Below are positions 18,323 through 27,368 of a stretch of DNA of 64,000 nt, piece after piece. The notes under the pieces are model-generated. The model was given only the letters and a program-made list of their open reading frames with translations. It was not told the origin of the DNA and did no database searches. The translations under genes were made by a program, and so were the position numbers. Each line of letters opens with the position of its first letter. Within the stretch, counting starts at the first letter, position 1. The stretch lies in contig NZ_BMVE01000008.1 of NCBI RefSeq assembly GCF_014650555.1, positions 1-64,000 on the forward strand. Reading direction: 5' to 3'. The DNA comes from Streptomyces goshikiensis. Lineage in GTDB: Bacteria; Actinomycetota; Actinomycetes; Streptomycetales; Streptomycetaceae.

Positions 18323-19410
18323 GCCGACACCTCGCCGTACGCGGCGATCAGGTGCGCCGGGTCCGGGCCCTCCAGCACGGTGGGCTTGCCCAGGCCGTCG
18401 AGGACGATGAAGCGCAGCAGGTTGCCGCGGGACTTCTTGTCGACCTGCATGGTCTGGAGCAGCTTGGGCCACTGGTCGCCGCGGTAGGTCAGCGGCAGCC
18501 CGACGGCGGCGAGGATCTCGCGGTGGCGGTCTGCGGTCGCGTCGTCGAGCCGGCCGGCCAGCCGGCCGAGTTCGGCCGCGAAGACCATGCCGACGGAGAC
18601 GGCCGCGCCGTGCCGCCACTTGTAGCGCTCGTTCTTCTCGATGGCGTGCGCGAGGGTGTGGCCGTAGTTGAGGACCTCGCGCAGGCCCGACTCCTTGAGG
18701 TCGCTGGAGACCACGTCGGCCTTGACCTGGATGGACCGCACGATGAGCTCGGCCGTGTGCGGGCCCTCGGGCGTACGGGCCGCCGCCGGGTCGGCCTCGA
18801 TCAGGTCGAGGATCGCCGGGTCGGCGATGAAGCCCGCCTTGATGATCTCGGCGAGGCCGCTGACGTAGTCGTTGACCGGCAGCGAGTCGAGGGCCGCGAG
18901 GTCGCAGAGCACGCCCGCCGGCGGGTGGAAGGCGCCGACGAGGTTCTTGCCCTCGGCGGTGTTGATGCCGGTCTTCCCGCCGACCGCCGCGTCCACCATG
19001 GCCAGCACGGTCGTCGGGACGGCGATCCAGCGCACCCCGCGCAGCCAGGACGCCGCGACGAAGCCCGCCAGGTCGGTGGTCGCCCCGCCGCCCACACCGA
19101 CGATCACATCGGTACGGGTGAACCCGGACTGCCCGAGCGCCTTCCAGCAGTACGCCGCGACCTCGATGGTCTTGGCTTCCTCGGCGTTCGGCACCTGGAT
19201 GGCCACGGCCTCGTAGCCCTGGTCGGCCAGGTCGTCCCGCAGCGCCTCACCGGTCGAGGCCAGCGCCTCGGGGTGGATCACGGCGACCCGCTGGGCCTTC
19301 GTGCCGATCAGGCTGCCCAGCTCGCCGAGCAGCTGCCGGCCGACCAGCACGTCGTACGCCTCGTGTCCGGCGCTCGCGCCGACCTGGATGCGCGTCACCT
19401 GGTCTGTCAT
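18319..19410 (-). CDS. aroB: 3-dehydroquinate synthase
   Basis: AroB cyclises DAHP to 3-dehydroquinate with NAD and a divalent metal. The 363-residue protein has the NAD-binding VGVGGGATTDLAGFVA, PTTVLAMVDAAVGGKTGIN, and the metal-site region LNYGHTLAHAIE. The ATG at 19410 overlaps aroK by four bases. The frame continues upstream but only as a shadow of aroK. Confidence 0.97.
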   Translation of the reverse strand: MTDQVTRIQVGASAGHEAYDVLVGRQLLGELGSLIGTKAQRVAVIHPEALASTGEALRDDLADQGYEAVAIQVPNAEEAKTIEVAAYCWKALGQSGFTRTDVIVGVGGGATTDLAGFVAASWLRGVRWIAVPTTVLAMVDAAVGGKTGINTAEGKNLVGAFHPPAGVLCDLAALDSLPVNDYVSGLAEIIKAGFIADPAILDLIEADPAAARTPEGPHTAELIVRSIQVKADVVSSDLKESGLREVLNYGHTLAHAIEKNERYKWRHGAAVSVGMVFAAELGRLAGRLDDATADRHREILAAVGLPLTYRGDQWPKLLQTMQVDKKSRGNLLRFIVLDGLGKPTVLEGPDPAHLIAAYGEVSA

Positions 19411-19925
19411 ACGTCCTTCAACTCCAGAGCGTCGAGGACCGCCTGGGCGACCTCTTCGGGGGTGCGTTCGTCGGTGGCCACCACGACGCGCGCGACTTCG
19501 GTGTACAGGTGGCGGCGGGCCTCCATCAGCTCGCGCCACTGGCGGCGCGGGTTGACGGCGAGCAGCGGGCGCGCGGCGCCCAAGCCGACGCGCCGGACGG
19601 CTTCCTCCACGTCCATCGACAGGTACGCGACGGGCAGCCCGGCGAGCAGCTCGCGCGTGCCCCCGTCGAGGACGGCGCCGCCGCCGAGGGAGAGCACTCC
19701 GGTGTGCTCGGCGACGGCGGCCGCGACGGCCCGGCGCTCCAGCTCACGGAAGTGCGGCTCGCCCTCGTCGATGAAGAGGTCGGAGATCTCCCGGCCGGTG
19801 GCCGTGACGATGTCGGCGTCGGTGTCCCGGTAGGGGACGCCGAGCCGTTCGGCGAGGAGTTCTCCCACCGTGGACTTGCCGGACCCCATGGGGCCGACCA
19901 GGACGATCAGTGGGCCGCGGTTCAC
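19407..19925 (-). CDS. aroK: Shikimate kinase
   Basis: AroK phosphorylates shikimate at O3 with ATP. The 172-residue protein has the P-loop GPMGSGKST (residues 11-19), the shikimate-binding DTDAD near residue 36, and the LSLGGGAV segment near residue 79. The GTG start at 19925 overlaps the aroC stop by four bases; aroB overlaps its end by four bases. Confidence 0.96.
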   Translation of the reverse strand: MNRGPLIVLVGPMGSGKSTVGELLAERLGVPYRDTDADIVTATGREISDLFIDEGEPHFRELERRAVAAAVAEHTGVLSLGGGAVLDGGTRELLAGLPVAYLSMDVEEAVRRVGLGAARPLLAVNPRRQWRELMEARRHLYTEVARVVVATDERTPEEVAQAVLDALELKDV

Positions 19926-21106
19926 CGGATGCGCAGGTGTTCGAGGTAGGAGCGGACGTTGCGGCGGGTCTCCTCGACCGAGTCGCCGCCGAACTTCTCG
20001 ACGACGGCGTCGGCCAGGACGAGGGCGACCATGGCCTCGGCGACGATGCCGGCGGCCGGGACGGCGCAGACGTCGGAGCGCTGGTGGTGGGCGGCAGCCG
20101 CCTCGCCGGTCGCGACGTCCACCGTCGCGAGGGCCTTCGGCACGGTCGCGATGGGCTTCATCGCGGCGCGCACGCGCAGCAGTTCACCGGTGGTCAGACC
20201 GCCCTCGGTACCGCCGGAGCGGCCGGAGGTCCGCCGGATGCCCTCGGGGGTGGAGACGATCTCGTCGTGCGCCTGCGAACCGGGGACGCGGGCCAGCTCG
20301 AAGCCGTCGCCGACCTCGACGCCCTTGATCGCCTGGATGCCCATGAGGGCGGCCGCGAGGCGCGCGTCGAGACGCCGGTCCCAGTGGACGTGCGAGCCGA
20401 GGCCGACCGGGACGCCGTAGGCGAGGACCTCGACCACGCCGCCGAGGGTGTCGCCGTCCTTGTGGGCCTGGTCGATCTCCGCGACCATCGCCTTCGACGC
20501 GTCGGCGTCGAGGCAGCGCACCGGGTCGGCGTCGAGCTTCTCGACGTCGGCGGGGGTGGGGTAGACGCCGTACGGGGCCTTCGCGGTGGCCAGTTCGACC
20601 ACGTGCGAGACGATCTCGATGCCCGCGACCTCCTTGATGAAGGAGCGGGCGATGGCGCCGAGGGCGACGCGCGCGGCCGTCTCGCGGGCGCTGGCGCGCT
20701 CCAGGATCGGGCGGGCCTCGTCGAAGCCGTACTTCTGCATGCCGGCGAGGTCGGCGTGACCGGGCCGCGGGCGCGTCAGCGGGGCGTTGCGGCCCGTGTC
20801 CTTGAGCAGCGAGGGGTCGACCGGGTCGGCCGACATCACGGTCTCCCACTTCGGCCACTCGGTGTTGCCGATCATGACCGCGACCGGGGAGCCCTGGGAC
20901 AGGCCGTGGCGGACGCCGCCGAGGAAGGTGATCTCGTCCTGCTCGAACTTCATCCGGGCACCGCGGCCATAGCCGAGCCGGCGCCGGGCCAGGTGGTCAG
21001 CCACCAGCTCGGTGGTGACCGGGACGCCGGCGGGAAGGCCCTCCAGCGTCGCCACCAGCGCCGGTCCGTGGGACTCTCCGGCGGTCAGCCAACGCAACCT
21101 GCTCAA
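19922..21106 (-). CDS. aroC: Chorismate synthase
   Basis: AroC eliminates phosphate from EPSP to give chorismate and needs reduced FMN. The 394-residue protein begins SRLRWLTAGESHGPALVATL, which contains the first chorismate synthase signature, and has RRLGYGRGARMKFE and RASARETAARVA further on. The start is an uncommon TTG at 21106, supported by a GAGGAGC ribosome binding site five bases upstream and by the family N-terminus. It is 114 bases downstream of a 64-residue membrane-protein gene. Confidence 0.96.
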   Translation of the reverse strand: MSRLRWLTAGESHGPALVATLEGLPAGVPVTTELVADHLARRRLGYGRGARMKFEQDEITFLGGVRHGLSQGSPVAVMIGNTEWPKWETVMSADPVDPSLLKDTGRNAPLTRPRPGHADLAGMQKYGFDEARPILERASARETAARVALGAIARSFIKEVAGIEIVSHVVELATAKAPYGVYPTPADVEKLDADPVRCLDADASKAMVAEIDQAHKDGDTLGGVVEVLAYGVPVGLGSHVHWDRRLDARLAAALMGIQAIKGVEVGDGFELARVPGSQAHDEIVSTPEGIRRTSGRSGGTEGGLTTGELLRVRAAMKPIATVPKALATVDVATGEAAAAHHQRSDVCAVPAAGIVAEAMVALVLADAVVEKFGGDSVEETRRNVRSYLEHLRIR

Positions 21107-21220
21107 CGATGCTCCTCATGCTCGCGCCTGGCTACTGCGACGGCGCGACCGGGTGCGCGGCCCGGACCCGCCGTACTTGATCCTCCCATGTCCGGCGGCC
21201 GGGACCGCGCTCCGGTCCAG

Positions 21221-21415
21221 CTATCGGACGGTGGACCGGCGCCGCCGCAGCCGGTTCCCGGCCTCCCAGAGCACCGCGAAGGCCAGCAGTCCCCCGATGG
21301 TCCACTTCGCCCAGCCGGGCAGCACGTCGCTGACCAGGGCCCCGATGAAACGGAACACCCCGCCCGCGATGTCCCACCGCCCGGCCAGTATCTGGCTCGA
21401 TTCCGCCGTCTCCAC
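21221..21415 (-). CDS. Small membrane protein between aroE and aroC
   Basis: This 64-residue frame starts at a GTG (21415) with a strong GAGGGGGG ribosome binding site about six bases upstream. It encodes an amphipathic N-terminus (AGRWDIAGGVFRFIGALVSD), one membrane segment (WTIGGLLAFAVLWEAG, about residues 38-53) and a basic tail ending RLRRRRSTVR. A membrane helix followed by positive charges suggests the C-terminus is cytoplasmic. It lies 38 bases after aroE in the same direction. I do not recognise a family. The longer overlapping frame is mostly an aroE shadow. Confidence 0.65.
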   Translation of the reverse strand: METAESSQILAGRWDIAGGVFRFIGALVSDVLPGWAKWTIGGLLAFAVLWEAGNRLRRRRSTVR

Positions 21416-21453
21416 GCCGTCCCCCCTCGCTCCCGAACACGCGGGTGAGAAGC

Positions 21454-22278
21454 CTAACGGGAGCGGAGCGCGGCCTCTCCGGCCGCACGCATGGCGGCCA
21501 GGGGCGCCCGGGGCCGCCCGGTCATCCGCTCGACCTGGAGGACGGCCTGGTGGACGAGGAGGTCCAGGCCGCCGATGAGCTTGCCGCCGCGCTCGGACCA
21601 GGCCGCCGCGAGGGCCGTCGGCCAGGGGTCGTACAGGACGTCGAACAAGGTCCCCGCGCCGTCCGGTACGGAGGCGGCCAGGGCGTCCGTGGTCCCGGCC
21701 GGGGTGGTCGCGATCACCAGCGGCTCGGCCAGCGCCTCGGCCGCCAGCGACCAGTCGGCGGTACGGACGGCGACGCCGAGGCGCTCGCCCCACTGCCGCA
21801 TCTCGTCGGCGCGGGCGCGCGAGCGGACGTACGCCGTGACCTCGCCGGTGCAGATCCGCGAGAGCGCGGCCAGCGCCGAGGAGGCGGTGGCGCCCGCGCC
21901 GAGGATGGCGGCGGACGGCACCTTCTCCACGCCGCGCTCGTGCAGCGCGGAGACGATGCCGGGGATGTCGGTGTTGTCGCCGAGGCGGCGGCCGTCCTCG
22001 GTGAAGACGACCGTGTTGACCGCCTCGACCGAGGCGGCGGTGTCACTGATGCCGTCGAGCAGCGGGATGATCGCCCGCTTGAGCGGCATCGTCAGGGAGA
22101 GCCCGGCCCACCCGTCGCCGAGGCCCGCCATGAACTCCGGGAGCGCGGCCTCGTCGATCTCGAACCGGTCGTACGACCAGTCGGCGAGGCCGAGCTCCTG
22201 GTAGGCGGCGCGGTGCAGAACCGGTGAGAGGGAATGCTCGATGGGCGAACCCAGCACCGCGGCCCTTATGTGTGACAT
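21454..22278 (-). CDS. aroE: Shikimate dehydrogenase
   Basis: AroE reduces 3-dehydroshikimate to shikimate with NADPH. The 274-residue protein has the shikimate-binding VLGSPIEHSLSPVLHRAAY, TMPLKRAI with the catalytic lysine, GDNTDIPG and the nucleotide motif ILGAGATASSA. The ATG at 22278 lies six bases after the mltG stop, so they are probably co-transcribed. The protein is closest in layout to the AroE-like enzymes common in actinobacteria. Confidence 0.94.
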   Translation of the reverse strand: MSHIRAAVLGSPIEHSLSPVLHRAAYQELGLADWSYDRFEIDEAALPEFMAGLGDGWAGLSLTMPLKRAIIPLLDGISDTAASVEAVNTVVFTEDGRRLGDNTDIPGIVSALHERGVEKVPSAAILGAGATASSALAALSRICTGEVTAYVRSRARADEMRQWGERLGVAVRTADWSLAAEALAEPLVIATTPAGTTDALAASVPDGAGTLFDVLYDPWPTALAAAWSERGGKLIGGLDLLVHQAVLQVERMTGRPRAPLAAMRAAGEAALRSR

Positions 22279-22284
22279 GTACCG

Positions 22285-24096
22285 CTACCCGCCGTTCTTC
22301 TGCTTCTGCCGCGCCTGGAACTCGGCGACGAGCTTGAGGTGCTCGTCGTAGGTCTTGGTGAAGGTCGTCTTGTTGCCGTCGACCGACACGAAGAACATCC
22401 AGCCGCCGTGGTCCGGGCTGAGCGTAGCCGTCAGCGCGTCCATGCCCGGGTTCCCGATCGGGCCGGCGGGCAGACCCTTGATGAAGTGCGTGTTGTAGGG
22501 GTTGTTGAACGCCTGGGCTTCCTTGAGGTTGAAGTTGATCTCGCTCTGGCCCTTGGCGTAGTTGTACGTCGAGTCGAACTCGATCTTCTGGTTGGTGACG
22601 TCGTTGGTCTTCTTGAGGCGGTTGTAGACCACCTCGGACATCTTCCGGAAGTCGTCGTGGTTCTTGCCCTCGGCGTTGACGAGGCTGGCGACCGTGACCA
22701 CCTGGAGCGGATTCTCCAGGCCCAGCTCCTTGGCCTTGCCCTCGACGCCCAGCTCCGCGTACTTGTCGCTCGCGTTCTTGACCATCTGCTTGAGCAGGGA
22801 CTGGGGGCTGCTCGACTTGGTGAGGTCGTAGCGCGCCGGGTACAGGAAGCCTTCGAGGGGGTCCATGATCTTCGGGTTGCTGTTCGCCCAGGCCGGCAGT
22901 CCGAGGTTCTTGACCTCCCGCTGGGCGACCTCGGCGGTCGTGCCCTGGGGCTGGCCGAGCTTCCTGTCGATCGCCTCGTACACCGTGGCGTTGCGCATGC
23001 CCTCGGCGATGGTGATGACGTTCAGCTTGCTGGGGTCGGTCATCAGCTCGACGGCGGCCGCGGCCGACATCTTCTTCTTGAGCGGGTAGACGCCCGGCTG
23101 GATGGCCTTGCCCTTGGGGTGGAGCCCGGCGGCGTTGACGAACGCCTGGGCGCTGGCGACGACCCCGTTCTCCTGGAGGATCGTGCCCATCTTGAACAGG
23201 CCCGCGCCCGGGGGGATCTCCACGTCCACGGTCTCGTCGAGGCCGGCGCCCGCGTAGTCCGCGGGGGCGCCGAAGCGTGCCTTGAGGTAGGTGTAGCCGT
23301 AGTACCCGCCGCCGCCGACCACGCCGACGATCACCACGGCGGCGATCAGGCAGGCCATGCCGCTGCGCTTCTTGGGCTTGTCCCCGCCCTTGCCCTTCGA
23401 ACGGCCCGGGCGGCGGCCGCCGCCGCCCGCCCCGTCGGGATCGTCGTCGTCCTCGTCGCGGTCGGAGAAGAAGGAGCCGGGCTCCTCCTCGTCCTTCGCC
23501 TCCTCGGCGTCCTCCTGCCACTCCTCGGCCTCCGGCTCCGGCGCCAGGTGGCGCTGGTTCGGGGGCTGCGGCGGCGGATAGGCCTCGGGGGTGCTGTACA
23601 GGTCGGGGGCCTCGCCCGTGTAGCCGCCGACGGGCTGCTGGGTGTACGGGTCGACCGCCACGTACGGATCGGCCGGCGTGGTGACCTGCGGGCTCTGGCC
23701 CGTGTCCCAGACCTGGCCGGCGTACGTCGGCTGCGGCTGCTGCTGCGGCTGCTGCGGCTGCTGGTTCCGCTGCTGGTACTGGGGGTCCTGGTACTGCTGC
23801 GGGGCATAGCCCTGCTGCTGCCCGGGGTACTGCTGCTGCGGCTGCTGCGGATACGGCTGGTGCTGCGGCTGCTGGGCGTACGGATCGTGCGGGACCTGCT
23901 GCGGCTGCGGGTACGGCGGCTGCTGCTGGTACTGGGGCTCCTGGTACTGCGGCTCCTGCGGATACCGCTGCTGGGGGCCACCGCCCTGGGGCATCTGACC
24001 CTGCTGGGTCTCGTGCCCGTTCCACCCCTGGTCGCCGTACAGCGGGTCCTCGGGGGGCCACGGTTCGGAGCCGCGGCCCCGGCCATACTCAGTCAT
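22285..24096 (-). CDS. mltG: Endolytic murein transglycosylase MltG with a long Gln-rich cytoplasmic tail
   Basis: MltG cleaves nascent glycan strands at the membrane. The 603-residue protein has three parts: about 190 residues rich in Gln, Tyr and Pro plus an acidic stretch; a membrane helix near residues 245-270 (CLIAAVVIVGVVGGGGYYGY); and the extracytoplasmic YceG-like domain. The catalytic region ASLVNAEGKNHDDFRKMSEV carries a glutamate at about residue 476 at the position conserved in the family. The C-terminus has LPAGPIGNPGMDAL. It is six bases before aroE and downstream of ruvX. Confidence 0.93.
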   Translation of the reverse strand: MTEYGRGRGSEPWPPEDPLYGDQGWNGHETQQGQMPQGGGPQQRYPQEPQYQEPQYQQQPPYPQPQQVPHDPYAQQPQHQPYPQQPQQQYPGQQQGYAPQQYQDPQYQQRNQQPQQPQQQPQPTYAGQVWDTGQSPQVTTPADPYVAVDPYTQQPVGGYTGEAPDLYSTPEAYPPPQPPNQRHLAPEPEAEEWQEDAEEAKDEEEPGSFFSDRDEDDDDPDGAGGGGRRPGRSKGKGGDKPKKRSGMACLIAAVVIVGVVGGGGYYGYTYLKARFGAPADYAGAGLDETVDVEIPPGAGLFKMGTILQENGVVASAQAFVNAAGLHPKGKAIQPGVYPLKKKMSAAAAVELMTDPSKLNVITIAEGMRNATVYEAIDRKLGQPQGTTAEVAQREVKNLGLPAWANSNPKIMDPLEGFLYPARYDLTKSSSPQSLLKQMVKNASDKYAELGVEGKAKELGLENPLQVVTVASLVNAEGKNHDDFRKMSEVVYNRLKKTNDVTNQKIEFDSTYNYAKGQSEINFNLKEAQAFNNPYNTHFIKGLPAGPIGNPGMDALTATLSPDHGGWMFFVSVDGNKTTFTKTYDEHLKLVAEFQARQKQKNGG

Positions 24097-24125
24097 CGAT
24101 CCCCTAGCGCCGCGAGACGAAGGCC

Positions 24126-24218
24126 ACGGTTACGTTCTTTCCGCGACACCCGGTACCGCCTCTTTGGTGGTGGGCGACGGCTGTTCGAATGCCGTCTCAT
24201 CGCGCGGAACGTTACCGT
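24126..24218. repeat. Imperfect inverted repeat between ruvX and mltG
   Basis: ACGGTTACGTTCTTTCCGCG at 24126-24145 is complementary, with interruptions, to CGCGGAACGTTACCGT at 24203-24218. A smaller GACGGC/GCCGTC hairpin (24176-24196) lies inside. The 129-base gap may hold a transcript stem that separates ruvX from mltG. Confidence 0.45.
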
Positions 24219-24225
24219 ATCGCGA

Positions 24226-24696
24226 TCAGACAACCACTTCGACGCACTCGCCGGGCGGATTACCTGATACCCGTTCGGTCTCAAGAGCGTTCTGAAGGAT
24301 CACCACGGCGGCGGCCTGGTCGATGACCGACCGCCCCTTCTTGGCGTTCTTCCCGGACGCACGCAGCCCCTGGGCGGCGGTGACCGTGGTCATCCGCTCG
24401 TCCACGAGACGGACCGTCACCGGCTTGATGCCCTTGGCGAGTTCACCCGCGAAGGCACGTACCTTGACCGCGGCCGGCCCCTCCCGCCCGCTGAGCGAGC
24501 GGGGGAGGCCGACCACGACTTCGAGGGGCTCGTACTCCTCGACGAGCTGCCGCAGCCGCCGGTGGGCGAACGGGACGTCCCGGCCCGGCACGGTTTCCAC
24601 CGGTGTGGCGAGGACCCCGTCGGGATCGCAGGAAGCGACCCCGATCCGGGCGTCCCCGACGTCGATGGCGAGCCGGCGGCCACGGCGCAGAGTCAT
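24226..24696 (-). CDS. ruvX: YqgF/RuvX-family nuclease (pre-16S rRNA processing)
   Basis: The 156-residue RNase H-like protein is thought to trim the 16S rRNA 5' end. AIDVGDARIGVASCDPDG carries the first catalytic aspartate, VVVGLPRSLSGREG follows, and VDERMTTVTA and GRSVIDQAAAVVILQ complete the family pattern. It lies two bases downstream of alaS, matching the alaS-ruvX-mltG-aroE order of actinobacteria. Start ATG at 24696. Confidence 0.94.
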   Translation of the reverse strand: MTLRRGRRLAIDVGDARIGVASCDPDGVLATPVETVPGRDVPFAHRRLRQLVEEYEPLEVVVGLPRSLSGREGPAAVKVRAFAGELAKGIKPVTVRLVDERMTTVTAAQGLRASGKNAKKGRSVIDQAAAVVILQNALETERVSGNPPGECVEVVV

Positions 24697-24698
24697 CG

Positions 24699-27368
24699 TC
24701 AGACCGTCTCGACGACGAGGCGCTCGACCGCGGCGATGGCGTCGGGGATCGCGGCCGGGTTCTGGCCACCGCCCTGGGCCACGTCCGGCTTGCCGCCACC
24801 GCCGCCACCGAGGGTCTTGGCGGCGGTACGGACCAGGTCGCCGGCCTTGAGACCGCGCTCGCGGGCGGCCTCGTTGGTGGCGATGACGGTCAGCGGGCGG
24901 TCGTTCGCCGTGGTGAACAGGGCCACGACGGCCGGGCGGTCACCCTGGATGCGACCGCGGACGTCGAGGACGAGCTTGCGCAGGTCGTCGGCGCCGGTGC
25001 CGTCCGGGACGCTGCCGACGACGAGGGCGACACCACGGATGTCCTGGGCGCCCGCGGCGAGACCGGCGGCGGCCTGGAGGACCTTCTCCGCGCGGAACTT
25101 CTCGATCTCCTTCTCGGCGTCCTTCAGCTTGCCGAGCATAGAGGCGATCTTCTCCGGCAGCTCCTCCGGACGTCCCTTGACCAGCTCCTGGAGCTGGGCG
25201 ACGACCGTGTGCTCCTTGGCGAGGAAGTTGTACGCGTCCACGCCGACCAGGGCCTCGACGCGGCGCACGCCGGAGCCGATGGAGGACTCGCCGAGCAGCT
25301 TCACCAGACCCAGCTGGGCGGTGTTGCCGACGTGGGTGCCGCCGCACAGCTCCTTGGAGAAGTCGCCGATGGTCACGACGCGCACGCGCTCGCCGTACTT
25401 CTCGCCGAACTCCGCGATGGCGCCCTGCTTCTTCGCCTCGTCGATGCTCATGATCTCGGCCGTGACGTCGAGCTCGCGGGAGAGCACGTCGTTGATCTTC
25501 TGCTCGACGTCGGTGAGGACCGTGCCGGGGACGGCGTTCGGCGAGCCGAAGTCGAAGCGGAAACGGCCGGGCGAGTTCTCGGAACCGGCCTGGGCGGCCG
25601 TCGGGCCGAGGGCGTCGCGCAGCGCCTGATGCGTCAGGTGCGTGGCCGAGTGGGCGCGGGCGATGGCCCGGCGGCGGCTCACGTCGATGGCGGCGTACGC
25701 GGAGGCGCCCACCGTCACCTCGCCGACCTGGACGGAGCCCTTGTGCACGGAGACGCCCGGGACCGGCTGCTGTACGTCGCGGACGACGATGACGGCGCCC
25801 GAGTCGAGCTTGATGCGGCCCTGGTCGGCGAGCTGGCCGCCGCCCTCGGCGTAGAAGGGGGTGCGGTCGAGGACGACCTCGACCTCGTCGCCCTCGGAGG
25901 CGGCGGGCGCGGAGACGCCGTTGACCAGGAGGCCGACGATGGTGGACTCGCCCTGGGTGGTGGCGTAGCCGGTGAACTCGGTGGCCCCGGAGCCGTCGGC
26001 GATCTCCCGGTAGGCGGACATGTCCGCGTGACCGGTCTTCTTGGCCTTGGCGTCGGCCTTGGCGCGGTCGCGCTGCTCCTGCATCAGGCGGCGGAAGCCG
26101 GGCTCGTCCACGGAGAGGCCCTGCTCGGCGGCCATCTCCAGGGTGAGGTCGATCGGGAAGCCCCAGGTGTCGTGGAGCAGGAACGCCTTGTCGCCGGAGA
26201 GGACGGTGCCGCCGGCGGCCTTGGTCTCGGACACGGCGGTGTCGAGGATGTTGGTGCCGCCCTTGACGGCCTTGAGGAAGGCGGCCTCTTCGGCGAGCGC
26301 GACCGTCTCGATGCGCTTGCGGTCGGTGACCAGCTCCGGGTACTGCTGCCCCATCGTGTTGATCACGACGTCGACCAGGTCCTGGACCACGGGGCCGGTG
26401 GCGCCCATGAGGCGCATGTTGCGGATGGCGCGGCGCATGATGCGGCGCAGCACGTAGCCGCGGCCCTCGTTGCCGGGGGTGACGCCGTCGCCGATGAGCA
26501 TGACGGAGGTGCGGATGTGGTCGGCGACCACGCGCATCGAGACGTCGGTACCCTGGGCGGCGCCGTACTGCACGCCGGTCAGCTCGGTGGCCTTGTCCAT
26601 GACCACGCGCAGGGTGTCGGTCTCGTACATGTTCTGCACGCCCTGCAGGATCATCGCGAGGCGTTCGAGGCCGAGACCGGTGTCGATGTTCTTCGACGGC
26701 AGGTCACCGAGGATCGGGAAGTCTTCCTTCCCGTCGCCGGCGCCGCGCTCGTACTGCATGAAGACCAGGTTCCAGATCTCCACGTAGCGCTCGTCGTTGA
26801 CGGCCGGGCCGCCCTCGACGCCGAAGTCGGGGCCGCGGTCGTAGTTGATCTCGGAGCACGGGCCGCAGGGGCCGGGGACGCCCATGGACCAGAAGTTGTC
26901 CTTCTTGCCCAGGCGCTGGATGCGCTCGGCGGGAACGCCGATCTTCTCGCGCCAGATCGTCTCGGCCTCGTCGTCGTCGAGGTAGACGGTGATCCAGAGC
27001 TTCTCGGGCTCAAGGCCGTAGCCGCCGTCCGCCACGGAGCTGGTGAGCAGCTCCCAGGCGTACTTGATGGCGCCTTCCTTGAAGTAGTCCCCGAAGGAGA
27101 AGTTGCCGCACATCTGGAAGAACGTGCCGTGGCGGGTGGTCTTGCCGACCTCTTCGATGTCCGGCGTACGGACGCACTTCTGCACGCTGGTGGCGCGGGG
27201 GGCCGGGGGCTTGGTCTCGCCGAGGAAGTACGGCTTGAAGGGGACCATGCCCGCGTTGACCAGCAGCAGAGTCGGGTCGTCCGCGATGAGCGACGCCGAA
27301 GGGACAACGGCGTGACCGCGCTCCTCGAAGAAGCTCAGCCAGCGGCGGCGGATTTCAGCCGACTCCAT
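24699..27368 (-). CDS. alaS: Alanyl-tRNA synthetase
   Basis: AlaS charges tRNA-Ala and edits Ser/Gly mischarging. The 889 residues comprise the class II catalytic domain (VNAGMVPFKPYFLG), the tRNA-recognition domain, the editing domain with HSATHLTHQAL and CGGTHVGN metal ligands, and the C-terminal DHHA1-type domain ending with GGGGGGKPDVAQGGG. The ATG at 27368 shares one base with the stop of the upstream small gene. A 989-residue opposite-strand frame is a shadow. Confidence 0.98.
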   Translation of the reverse strand: MESAEIRRRWLSFFEERGHAVVPSASLIADDPTLLLVNAGMVPFKPYFLGETKPPAPRATSVQKCVRTPDIEEVGKTTRHGTFFQMCGNFSFGDYFKEGAIKYAWELLTSSVADGGYGLEPEKLWITVYLDDDEAETIWREKIGVPAERIQRLGKKDNFWSMGVPGPCGPCSEINYDRGPDFGVEGGPAVNDERYVEIWNLVFMQYERGAGDGKEDFPILGDLPSKNIDTGLGLERLAMILQGVQNMYETDTLRVVMDKATELTGVQYGAAQGTDVSMRVVADHIRTSVMLIGDGVTPGNEGRGYVLRRIMRRAIRNMRLMGATGPVVQDLVDVVINTMGQQYPELVTDRKRIETVALAEEAAFLKAVKGGTNILDTAVSETKAAGGTVLSGDKAFLLHDTWGFPIDLTLEMAAEQGLSVDEPGFRRLMQEQRDRAKADAKAKKTGHADMSAYREIADGSGATEFTGYATTQGESTIVGLLVNGVSAPAASEGDEVEVVLDRTPFYAEGGGQLADQGRIKLDSGAVIVVRDVQQPVPGVSVHKGSVQVGEVTVGASAYAAIDVSRRRAIARAHSATHLTHQALRDALGPTAAQAGSENSPGRFRFDFGSPNAVPGTVLTDVEQKINDVLSRELDVTAEIMSIDEAKKQGAIAEFGEKYGERVRVVTIGDFSKELCGGTHVGNTAQLGLVKLLGESSIGSGVRRVEALVGVDAYNFLAKEHTVVAQLQELVKGRPEELPEKIASMLGKLKDAEKEIEKFRAEKVLQAAAGLAAGAQDIRGVALVVGSVPDGTGADDLRKLVLDVRGRIQGDRPAVVALFTTANDRPLTVIATNEAARERGLKAGDLVRTAAKTLGGGGGGKPDVAQGGGQNPAAIPDAIAAVERLVVETV

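Noticed and set aside
24176..24196. tRNA-like TTCGAAT loop
   Set aside because: Only one small hairpin is present; there is no acceptor stem, D-arm or anticodon arm.
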